This document shows positions 1 through 7,419 of a DNA stretch of 7,841 bases, in pieces. Position numbers and translations under genes: made by a program. Location: positions 1 to 7,841 of the forward strand of contig JAEDLO010000074.1 in the NCBI GenBank assembly GCA_016295245.1, given 5' to 3'. The notes beneath the pieces are model-generated. The model saw nothing but the letters and a program-made list of their open reading frames with translations. It had not been told where the DNA came from and searched no databases. Numbering within the stretch: position 1 is the stretch's first letter; every line of letters begins with the position of its first letter. Source of the DNA: Bacteroidales bacterium. GTDB lineage: Bacteria; Bacteroidota; Bacteroidia; Bacteroidales; UBA932.

Positions 1-455
1 TGACAGGCGCATCGGTGCTCCTGAAGGCCGGGCATCTCGCCCCTGAGCCGGATGGGGCAGAGTCCGGGGCAGGATACAGAGCAGAGTACGAGGCAGAATG
101 CAGAGCAGAATCCGAGTGCCTGTCCGGGACAGAGTCCAGAGCAAAATCCGGGGCAGAGTCCAGGGCAAAATCCGGGGCAAAATCCGGGGCGATGGTGCTG
201 ACGGACTATTTCTATGACGCGGAGCGGGGCGAACTCATCGAGCTGCCGTCTCAAGCCGTCCAGACCGTCAACACCCACGGCACGGGCTGCACTATGTCCT
301 CCGCCCTGGCCGCCCATCTCGCAAAGGGCTGCTCCCTGCAGGATGCCGCCAGGGGCGCGAAAGCCTATATCGCCGGGGCCATTGCGGACGGCGCCGCCTA
401 CGAAATCGGACACGGACACGGACCTGTAAACCACTTTTTTCTGAACAAGAAATGA
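1..455 (+). CDS. thiD: Hydroxymethylpyrimidine (phosphate) kinase ThiD, C-terminal part, with repeat insertion
   Basis: This cytoplasmic ribokinase-fold enzyme phosphorylates HMP and HMP-P to HMP-PP, the pyrimidine substrate of ThiE. The gene runs off the left edge; the frame is open from base 3 and reads TGASVLLKAGHL, matching the KGGHL strand-loop of ThiD, so the GTG at 15 is internal and not a start. After an unusual low-complexity stretch (57-188) the family sequence resumes with LTDYFYD, then the anion-hole motif HGTGCT (catalytic Cys codon at 288-290), SSALAAHLAKG, and the C-terminal signature EIGHGHGPVNHFF. The visible active-site parts are intact, and the insertion is a multiple of 3 without stops, so the protein is probably functional. 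The KGGHL motif reads KAGHL here. Its stop overlaps the thiS start by 4 bp (ATGA), so it is the upstream partner in the thiamine operon. The N-terminal substrate pocket and the true start are outside the window. Confidence 0.93.
   Translation, partial: TGASVLLKAGHLAPEPDGAESGAGYRAEYEAECRAESECLSGTESRAKSGAESRAKSGAKSGAMVLTDYFYDAERGELIELPSQAVQTVNTHGTGCTMSSALAAHLAKGCSLQDAARGAKAYIAGAIADGAAYEIGHGHGPVNHFFLNKK
57..188 (+). repeat. In-frame 12-bp minisatellite (11 units) inside thiD
   Basis: Eleven consecutive 12-bp units keep perfect register from 57 to 188, with consensus GCA-RAR-TCC-RGR. Unit starts are 57, 69, 81, 93, 105, 117, 129, 141, 153, 165 and 177; nine of the eleven begin with GCA. The encoded four-residue units run AESG, AGYR, AEYE, AECR, AESE, CLSG, TESR, AKSG, AESR, AKSG, AKSG. 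Units 8, 10 and 11 are identical, so the 3' end is the most homogeneous and the 5' end the most diverged, as expected for an array growing from one side. Codon use differs from the flanking gene: GCA for Ala, AGA/AGG for Arg and AAA for Lys, where neighbouring genes prefer GCC, CGC and AAG. The product would be a flexible charged linker of about 44 residues. Changes in copy number would keep the reading frame. Confidence 0.92.
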
Positions 456-649
456 ATATTATAGTCAACGGAAAGCAGACTGCCACGGGCGCTGCAAATC
501 TCGAAGAGCTCGTCAAAGAGCTTTCGCTCCCTGCACAGGGAGTGGCCATTGCCGTCTCGGGCAAGATGATACCACGTACGGATTGGGAGGCGACCGCCCT
601 TGAGGAAGGCGCCGACCTGTTCATAATCAAAGCAGCTTGCGGAGGATGA
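452..649 (+). CDS. thiS: Thiamine biosynthesis sulfur carrier ThiS
   Basis: This small ubiquitin-like (beta-grasp) protein of 65 residues, the usual family length, carries sulfur as a C-terminal thiocarboxylate to ThiG for thiazole formation. It begins MNIIVNGK, has the family segment GVAIAVSGKMIPRTDW in the middle and ends IIKAACGG. The terminal Gly-Gly is exposed without any extension, as needed for adenylation by ThiF and sulfur loading. The ATG overlaps the thiD stop (ATGA) and its own stop overlaps the thiE ATG in the same way, so translation of the three genes is probably coupled. Its usual activating enzyme, ThiF, is not encoded in the visible operon. Assignment is firm from the C-terminus, the length and the neighbours. 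Confidence 0.96.
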   Translation: MNIIVNGKQTATGAANLEELVKELSLPAQGVAIAVSGKMIPRTDWEATALEEGADLFIIKAACGG

Positions 650-1263
650 TACAGTTCATATCACACAGCAACGAACGCTGCTCCTACCTCGAAGGTATCC
701 GCCTCTCTCTCGAAGGCGGCTGCAAGTGGGTGCAGCTCAGGATGAAGGATGCTCCCGATGAGCAGGTTGCCCAGCTGGGAGTGCAGGCGCGCGGACTATG
801 CGACCGCTATGGCGCGAAGCTCATACTCGATGACCGCGTAGAGCTCGTCGCCAAGACGGGCGCGGACGGCGTGCACCTCGGCAAGAACGATATGCCCATA
901 GCGCAGGCGCGGGAAATCCTCGGCCCCGGGAAGATCATCGGCGGCACGGCCAACACTTTCGAGGACATCGTCGCCCACTGGAAGTCGGGCGCGGACTACA
1001 TCGGCTGCGGTCCCTTCCGCTTCACCACCACCAAAAAGAACCTCTCCCCCATCCTCGGCCTTGAAGGCTACCGCGACATCGTCGCCCGGATGAAGGATGC
1101 AGGCATAACTCTCCCCCTGGTCGCCATCGGAGGCATCACGGCGGAGGACATCCCCGCCATCCTCGAAACCGGAGTGGACGGGATAGCCGTAAGCGGCACC
1201 GTCCTCAGGGCGGAGGATCCCGCAGCCGAGATGGCAAAACTCATAGAATTGACAAAAAGATAG
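646..1263 (+). CDS. thiE: Thiamine-phosphate synthase ThiE
   Basis: This TIM-barrel enzyme of 205 residues joins HMP-PP and thiazole phosphate into thiamine phosphate, releasing pyrophosphate. Visible motifs are QLRMKDA (residues 30-36, the pyrimidine/pyrophosphate lysine region), LDDRVEL (61-67), GADGVHLGKND (72-82) and CGPFRFTTTKKN (121-132, the phosphate loop, in a form typical of Bacteroidetes rather than the GPIFPTxTK of other phyla). IGGI at 161-164 closes the barrel. D63 and D82 align with the two Mg2+-binding aspartates known from Bacillus subtilis ThiE, so it should be catalytically competent. I chose ATG 646, which overlaps the thiS stop. An in-frame TTG at 637 would add three residues but lies inside thiS. 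A GGAGG at 641-645 abuts the ATG with no spacing, so it is unlikely to act as an SD sequence for this start. thiG follows after 4 nt. Confidence 0.95.
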   Translation: MIQFISHSNERCSYLEGIRLSLEGGCKWVQLRMKDAPDEQVAQLGVQARGLCDRYGAKLILDDRVELVAKTGADGVHLGKNDMPIAQAREILGPGKIIGGTANTFEDIVAHWKSGADYIGCGPFRFTTTKKNLSPILGLEGYRDIVARMKDAGITLPLVAIGGITAEDIPAILETGVDGIAVSGTVLRAEDPAAEMAKLIELTKR

Positions 1264-1267
1264 AAAT

Positions 1268-2041
1268 ATGGACAAATTGGTAATCGCAGGCCGCGAGTTC
1301 GAATCGCGCCTGTTCCTGGGGACAGGAAAATTCAACAACAACAAAGTGATGGCCCAGGCCATCGCGGCTTCGGGCACCCAGATGGTCACCGTGGCAATGA
1401 AGCGCGTGGAGCTGGAGGACAGCGATGACGACCTGCTCACCCACATCACGGACAATCCCGGCATCCAGCTGCTGCCTAACACCAGCGGTGTGAGGAACGC
1501 CGAGGAAGCCGTATTCGCGGCGCAGATGGCCCGCGAAGCCTTCGGCACCAACTGGCTCAAGCTGGAAATCCACCCGGATCCGCGCTACCTCCTGCCCGAC
1601 TCGGTGGAGACCCTCAAGGCGACCGAGCAGCTCGTGAAGCTCGGCTTCGTGGTGCTCCCTTACTGCCAGGCCGACCCGACCCTGTGCAAACATCTTGAGG
1701 AGGCGGGCGCAGCAACCGTGATGCCGCTCGCCGCTCCTATCGGCACCAACAAGGGCCTGAGGATGAAGGACTTCCTGCAGATCATCATCGAGCAGGCCAC
1801 CGTTCCTGTCGTCATTGACGCGGGCATCGGAGCCCCTTCCCACGCCGCCGAGGCTATGGAGATGGGCGCAGACTGCTGCCTGGTAAACACAGCCATCGCC
1901 GTCGCAGGCGACCCTGTCGCTATGGCCACTGCCTTCAAGGAGGCGGTCATCGCAGGACGCAGGGCTTATGAAGCCGGCCTGGGCGCGGTGTCCGACTGTG
2001 CCGAAGCCAGCTCGCCCCTGACCTCATTCCTGAATCTGTAA
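1268..2041 (+). CDS. thiG: Thiazole synthase ThiG
   Basis: This cytoplasmic TIM-barrel enzyme condenses 1-deoxy-D-xylulose 5-phosphate, dehydroglycine and ThiS thiocarboxylate into the thiazole phosphate moiety. The 257-residue protein has the family length and starts MDKLVIAGREFESRLFLGTG. The motif WLKLEI at 96-101 contains the Schiff-base lysine (K98, by position in the conserved KLE motif). Further signatures are LLPNTSG (68-74), LPDSVETLKA after the catalytic strand, and the phosphate-binding GIGAPSHAAEAMEMGAD followed by LVNTAIA. ThiG normally works as a complex with ThiH, two genes downstream, and with ThiS, upstream. The start lies 4 nt after the thiE stop with no SD sequence, which is usual in this phylum. 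Nothing in it looks damaged. Confidence 0.97.
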   Translation: MDKLVIAGREFESRLFLGTGKFNNNKVMAQAIAASGTQMVTVAMKRVELEDSDDDLLTHITDNPGIQLLPNTSGVRNAEEAVFAAQMAREAFGTNWLKLEIHPDPRYLLPDSVETLKATEQLVKLGFVVLPYCQADPTLCKHLEEAGAATVMPLAAPIGTNKGLRMKDFLQIIIEQATVPVVIDAGIGAPSHAAEAMEMGADCCLVNTAIAVAGDPVAMATAFKEAVIAGRRAYEAGLGAVSDCAEASSPLTSFLNL

Positions 2042-2060
2042 CCCAAAAGACACATACAAT

Positions 2061-3752
<1,692 letters not shown>

Positions 3753-3777
3753 TGGGACATAAACAGATATTGAAATT

Positions 3778-4917
3778 ATGTTTTCAGACGAATTGAAACA
3801 ATACGACTGGGACGAGACCACGCAGCGCATCGCCTCAAAGACTGATGCCGACGTGCGCCGCGCCCTTGCCGTAAGCCACTGCAGCATTGATGATTTCATG
3901 GCGCTCCTCTCCCCTGCTGCGGAGCCGTATCTGGAGACGATGGCCCGCCTGTCGAGAAAATACACCCGCGAGAGATTCGGACGCACGATGTCGATGTTCA
4001 TCCCCTTGTACATCACCAACTCGTGCAGCAACTCCTGCGTCTATTGCGGCTTCCACAGAGAAAACCCTATGGCCAGGACCATCCTGACCCCGGAGCAGAT
4101 CGAGGACGAATACAAAGCCATCAAGAAGCTCGCACCCTTCGAGAACATCCTGCTGGTCACCGGCGAGAACCCCGCCAAGGCCGGAGTCCCTTATCTTGCC
4201 AAGGCCATCGACATCGCCAAGAAATACTTCTCCAACATCAAGATTGAGGTGATGCCTCTCAAGGCCGAGGAGTACAAAGAGCTTTGCGGACACGGCCTCA
4301 ACGGCGTCATCTGCTTCCAGGAGACCTACCACAGGGACAACTACAAGCTCTACCACCCGCGCGGAATGAAGTCCATCTTCGAATGGAGATGTGACGGCTT
4401 CGACCGTATGGGCCAGGCGGGAGTCCACTCCATCGGAATGGGCGTGCTCATCGGCCTGGAGAAGGAGTGGAGGACGGACGTGGTGATGATGGCAAGGCAC
4501 CTGCGCTACCTCCAGAAGCATTACTGGCGCACCAAGTACTCCGTCAACTTCCCGAGGATGCGCCCTGCCAAGAACGAGGGCTTCGTGCCGAACTGCTATA
4601 TGAGCGACAGAGAGCTCGCCCAGGCCACCTTCGCGATGAGAATCTTCGACCACGACGTGGACATTTCCTACTCGACAAGAGAGCCGGCCTATATACGCGA
4701 CAATATGTGTACGCTCGGCGTGACGACTATGTCGGCCGAGAGCCACGTGAATCCGGGCGGCTACCATACCTATCCCCAGGCACTGGAGCAGTTTACCGTA
4801 AGCGACGAGCGTAAGGCCGGCGAGGTGTCGCGCAGGCTTGAGGAGCTCGGCCTGCAGCCTGTCTGGAAGGACTGGGACGCATCGTTTGACCTGTTCGGAG
4901 CAAACGGAAGAGTATGA
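3778..4917 (+). CDS. thiH: Tyrosine lyase / 2-iminoacetate synthase ThiH
   Basis: This radical-SAM enzyme cleaves L-tyrosine into dehydroglycine (2-iminoacetate) and p-cresol, giving ThiG its C-N unit. It is the anaerobic alternative to the oxygen-dependent glycine oxidase ThiO. The 379 residues match the family. The [4Fe-4S] motif is C83-SNS-C87-VY-C90 (CX3CX2C) followed by GFHREN, as in ThiH. Later family features are LLVTGENPAKAG, CFQETYHRDNYKLYHPRG, HSIGMGVLIGLEKEWRTD, SVNFPRMRPAKN and the C-terminal PVWKDWDASFD. The gene starts 25 nt after thiC and its stop overlaps the next ATG by 4 bp. In some Bacteroides operons, as I recall, thiF comes next; here the TenI-like gene follows directly. 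Confidence 0.97.
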   Translation: MFSDELKQYDWDETTQRIASKTDADVRRALAVSHCSIDDFMALLSPAAEPYLETMARLSRKYTRERFGRTMSMFIPLYITNSCSNSCVYCGFHRENPMARTILTPEQIEDEYKAIKKLAPFENILLVTGENPAKAGVPYLAKAIDIAKKYFSNIKIEVMPLKAEEYKELCGHGLNGVICFQETYHRDNYKLYHPRGMKSIFEWRCDGFDRMGQAGVHSIGMGVLIGLEKEWRTDVVMMARHLRYLQKHYWRTKYSVNFPRMRPAKNEGFVPNCYMSDRELAQATFAMRIFDHDVDISYSTREPAYIRDNMCTLGVTTMSAESHVNPGGYHTYPQALEQFTVSDERKAGEVSRRLEELGLQPVWKDWDASFDLFGANGRV

Positions 4918-5516
4918 AGCTGCTGGCCATAACAAGACCTGATTTCTACGAGGGAGAGACCGCACTGGTCGGCTCCCTCTTTTCCTTGGGGCTCGAAAGG
5001 CTCCACCTCAGAAAGCCCGGGGCGACACAGGAGCAGCTCACATCCTGGCTGGAAGAGGTCCCTAAGCAATACCGCCGGCGAATAGTCCTGCACGACTGGC
5101 ACGATCTGGTCAGGGAGCTGGGGCTGGGCGGCGTCCACCTGAACGGGAGAAACCCCGAGCCGCCCCGGTGGCTTGCCGCCGCCCGGGAAGACTACAGCCT
5201 GTCGAGGTCCTGCCACTCGATTGCCGAGCTGAGGGGCTCTCACGAGTCCTGCGACTATCTCTTGCTCAGCCCGATATTCGACAGCATCTCAAAGGAGGGC
5301 TACGGAGCCGCATATACGGCAGCGGAGCTGAAGGCGGCTGCCTCGGAGGGCCTTCTGGGGGTCAAGACCTATGCCCTGGGCGGGGTGAGCCCTGAGAGGA
5401 TACCTGCGCTCAAGGAGCTTGGGTTCTACGGAGCTGCCGTCCTCGGCGGCCTCTGGGGCTCATCCGGGGACGGCAGTGTCCTTGAAGTCTTCGAAAGCTA
5501 CAGGAGAGTGCTCTGA
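4914..5516 (+). CDS. tenI: TenI-like thiamine-phosphate synthase paralogue (probable thiazole tautomerase)
   Basis: This second ThiE-fold protein, 200 residues, closes the operon. Fold signatures are HLRKPGAT (31-38, the R-K strand), LHDWHDLV (59-66), LGGVHLNGRN (71-80), SCHSIAEL (99-106), LLLSPIFDSISKEGY (116-130, phosphate loop) and YALGGVSPERI (153-163). It differs from the ThiE at 646-1263. D61 is kept at the first Mg2+ aspartate position, but the second (D82 there) is N80 here, and the loop reads SPIFDSISK. H101 sits where TenI of Bacillus subtilis has its active-site histidine, although many ThiE proteins also have a His there. I infer that it aromatises the ThiG product rather than making thiamine phosphate. 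Automatic pipelines will probably label it thiamine phosphate synthase. Its stop lies 3 bp from the stop of the convergent GH2 gene. Confidence 0.8.
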   Translation: MKLLAITRPDFYEGETALVGSLFSLGLERLHLRKPGATQEQLTSWLEEVPKQYRRRIVLHDWHDLVRELGLGGVHLNGRNPEPPRWLAAAREDYSLSRSCHSIAELRGSHESCDYLLLSPIFDSISKEGYGAAYTAAELKAAASEGLLGVKTYALGGVSPERIPALKELGFYGAAVLGGLWGSSGDGSVLEVFESYRRVL

Positions 5517-5519
5517 AGC

Positions 5520-7328
5520 TTATTTTGAATTGTACCAGTCTCTCAGAACATAGAAGGCATCCTTCTTCTCTCCCTTCTCCGAAAGCAGGCCCTTGCGGTT
5601 GAAGTCGTCCTGCACGCCCATAAGCTGGCGGCGAGGAGAGCGGAAGTCCTTGAGTATCCAAGGCGTGGTGCCGGCAAGGCCGGGGATTCTTTCGAGCATC
5701 TCTGTCTGGGCCTTGTAGAGTTCGACCATATATTCCTCAGTGAAGCGCTCGTCCGGTCGGCCGTGCATTCCGTACTTGCAGCCGCCTCCAAGCTCGGAGA
5801 TGAACACAGGTTTCTCGACAGGGAAGCTCCAGCGGCAGCGGCGGCATTTATCGACGTTGCCGTCGTACCAGCCGATGTATTCGTTGAAGCTCAGGATATC
5901 GGTGTAGGCGGCCAGGTCGTCGTTGACGGTAATCTGGTCCGGCGCCTTCTGGTCTATCTCCATTGCGGCCGACACGAGGCGGGTCGGGTCGAGCCCGCGC
6001 ACGGTGTCTATCAGGCGGCGCAGGAAGTCCAGCCTCTGAGGAGAGCGCGGCGTTTCGTTGGCCACCGACCATACCACGATGCTGGCGCGGTTGCGGTCGC
6101 GGGTGACCATCTCCTCCACCTGATTGCGGGCGTTGGCGTAGGTGTCCGGATTGGTCCAGCTGATGGTCCAGTAAACCGGCACTTCCGACCACACCATAAT
6201 GCCCATCTCGTCGGCAAGGCGGGTCATATTCTCGTTGTGCGGATAATGCGCAAGGCGCACGAAGTTGCAGCCCAGCTCCTTGGCGGCTCCAAGCAGCTCG
6301 CGGGCGTGCTCGAGGCTCCAGGCGCGTCCCGAGAGGGTGCCGAACTGCTCCTCGTGGATGGAGATGCCCTTGCAGAAGATTTCTTTTCCGTTGAGCAGGA
6401 TTTTGGTGCCGCTGGTGCTGATGGTCTTGAAGCCTATCCTGTCGCTGACGCTGTCCTGCGCGCTCTCGATTCTCACATCGTAGAGCTTCGGATTCTCGGG
6501 GCACCAGCGCTCCGGTCGGGCCTTGAGGCTGAAGTGAGCCTTGCCGTCGCTGCCGGCAGTGACGCCAGCCTTGAAGGAGAGTTCGGGGATGGAGACGCTC
6601 ACCTTGCTTCCTGCCGCGGCGCTGCCGTCCAGCTGGACCCATCCTTCGATGCTGCGGCCATCGTCTGAGAGGCGGACACAGTAGTCGCGGATGAAGGTTT
6701 CAGGCAGGTCCAGGATTTCCACCTCGCGGGTGATGCCGCCATAGTTCCACCAGTCGCAGTTGATGGTCGGGACGGCGTCCACGTGTCTGTTGTTGTTGAC
6801 CTTGACTATCAGGGAGTTCTCGCCCTTGACGAGCATATCCGTAACCTCGAAGTTGAATGGCGTGAAGCCGCCGATGTGGCGCCCTATCACGCTGCCGTTC
6901 AGGCCCACAATGCCTTCGTAGTTCACAGCCCCGAAGCGCACGAAATAGCGCCTGCCGGGCGCAGGGTCGAAATCGAAGAGCTTGCGGTACCATATCGAGC
7001 CCTCATAGTAATAGAGCTTCTCGCGCTGGGTGTTCCAGTCGCCCGGAACACGGAGCTTGTCGGAGCAGTTGAAGTCGTACTCGATGAGCTGGGTGCGGTC
7101 GTCGTAGTAGTGACGGTCGGCAAAGAAGGTGTTGCCGTCGGGATTGCGCTTCATCCTGTAGTTGTAGAAGCCGTTGTCGTACTGGTCAACGATGGCGTCC
7201 CAGGTGCCGCACAGGTCCGTTGTCGTCCTCGACTGGACATTGGCAATCATCGGGTAAGGGGTCTGGAAATCGCCTGCTCTCAGGCTCAGGCCAAGAAGCA
7301 TCAGTAATAGTGTCAGATGTGATCTCAT
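5520..7328 (-). CDS. Secreted GH2 glycoside hydrolase, probable beta-glucuronidase
   Basis: The protein has 602 residues, starting at ATG 7328 because it gives a clean signal peptide: MRSHLTLLLMLLGLSLRA, likely cut before GDF, with no lipobox Cys, so the periplasm is expected. The frame is open further upstream, but that stretch covers the predicted promoter and the end of the next gene. Domains: GH2 sugar-binding (about 35-210, with FGAVNYEGIVGLNG and WWNYGGITREVEI), Ig-like (about 213-303) and TIM barrel (about 305-600), with no extra C-terminal module. Catalytic residues by motif are the acid/base E425 (after N424 in SVANET) and nucleophile E512 (FISELG). The NEYIGWY motif (482-488) and N577-R-K579-G match the Asn-x-Lys that binds the glucuronate carboxylate in beta-glucuronidases. 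The active-site loop between 381 and 411 is short, resembling enzymes without Loop 1, so glucuronide-bearing glycans may be the substrate. Beta-galactosidase is the alternative. Confidence 0.85.
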   Translation of the reverse strand: MRSHLTLLLMLLGLSLRAGDFQTPYPMIANVQSRTTTDLCGTWDAIVDQYDNGFYNYRMKRNPDGNTFFADRHYYDDRTQLIEYDFNCSDKLRVPGDWNTQREKLYYYEGSIWYRKLFDFDPAPGRRYFVRFGAVNYEGIVGLNGSVIGRHIGGFTPFNFEVTDMLVKGENSLIVKVNNNRHVDAVPTINCDWWNYGGITREVEILDLPETFIRDYCVRLSDDGRSIEGWVQLDGSAAAGSKVSVSIPELSFKAGVTAGSDGKAHFSLKARPERWCPENPKLYDVRIESAQDSVSDRIGFKTISTSGTKILLNGKEIFCKGISIHEEQFGTLSGRAWSLEHARELLGAAKELGCNFVRLAHYPHNENMTRLADEMGIMVWSEVPVYWTISWTNPDTYANARNQVEEMVTRDRNRASIVVWSVANETPRSPQRLDFLRRLIDTVRGLDPTRLVSAAMEIDQKAPDQITVNDDLAAYTDILSFNEYIGWYDGNVDKCRRCRWSFPVEKPVFISELGGGCKYGMHGRPDERFTEEYMVELYKAQTEMLERIPGLAGTTPWILKDFRSPRRQLMGVQDDFNRKGLLSEKGEKKDAFYVLRDWYNSK

Positions 7329-7354
7329 ATTGGTTGTTATCAGTATTTCACTCA

Positions 7355-7386
7355 CAAATGTAGCAATCAGATTCTGATTCGGCAAG
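7355..7386 (-). promoter_or_regulatory. Predicted Bacteroidetes-type promoter for the GH2 gene
   Basis: On the minus strand TACATTTG (7362-7355) matches the Bacteroidetes -7 element TAnnTTTG exactly. A CTTG (7386-7383) lies 20 nt upstream, at the spacing of the -33 TTTG/TTG element. Transcription would begin near 7348-7350, giving a 5' leader of roughly 20 nt before ATG 7328. The placement, 27 bp upstream of the chosen start, also supports that start over the longer reading frame. This was found by pattern matching only. Confidence 0.6.
7365..7379. repeat. Short palindrome in the GH2 promoter spacer
   Basis: AATCAG (7365-7370) and CTGATT (7374-7379) form perfect 6-bp inverted arms around ATT. 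The palindrome lies wholly inside the 20-nt spacer between the -33 and -7 elements, where a bound repressor or activator could act on the promoter. It is short enough to arise by chance in AT-rich DNA, and no regulator gene is visible nearby. Confidence 0.4.
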
Positions 7387-7419
7387 ATAGTTCCCGTGAT
7401 TCCATTCAGTTGCCACGGT

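Larger units (their letters stand above)
7329..7419. other. Intergenic region between glycosyltransferase and GH2 gene
   Basis: This 91-bp gap holds the predicted GH2 promoter and its spacer palindrome. A weak inverted repeat CCGTG/CACGG (7394-7398 and 7414-7418, 15-nt loop) lies just after the glycosyltransferase stop. It has no T-tract, so I do not call a terminator. No SD sequence precedes ATG 7328; the leader just upstream of it is A/T-rich. Confidence 0.6.

Noticed and set aside
15..17. GTG as the start of a short thiD-like gene
   Set aside because: The frame stays open to the window edge and the residues before it (TGAS) fit the preceding ThiD strand, so it is an internal Val codon.
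57..188. CRISPR array or non-coding regulatory repeat
   Set aside because: Units are 12 bp with no spacers and keep the ThiD frame throughout; a coding minisatellite explains all of it.
637..645. TTG start for thiE
   Set aside because: It adds only MRR, lies deeper inside thiS, and the ATG at 646 gives the usual ATGA junction and the N-terminus typical of the family.
3835..4965. 376-codon open frame antisense to thiH
   Set aside because: A shadow of ThiH, whose CX3CX2C motif and full-length match leave no doubt about the coding strand.
5763..6668. 301-codon plus-strand open frame opposite the GH2 gene
   Set aside because: The GH2 frame has signal peptide, domains and catalytic residues; the opposite frame has only biased composition.
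7394..7418. Intrinsic terminator after the glycosyltransferase
   Set aside because: Only a 5-bp stem with a 15-nt loop and no T-run follows on the minus strand.
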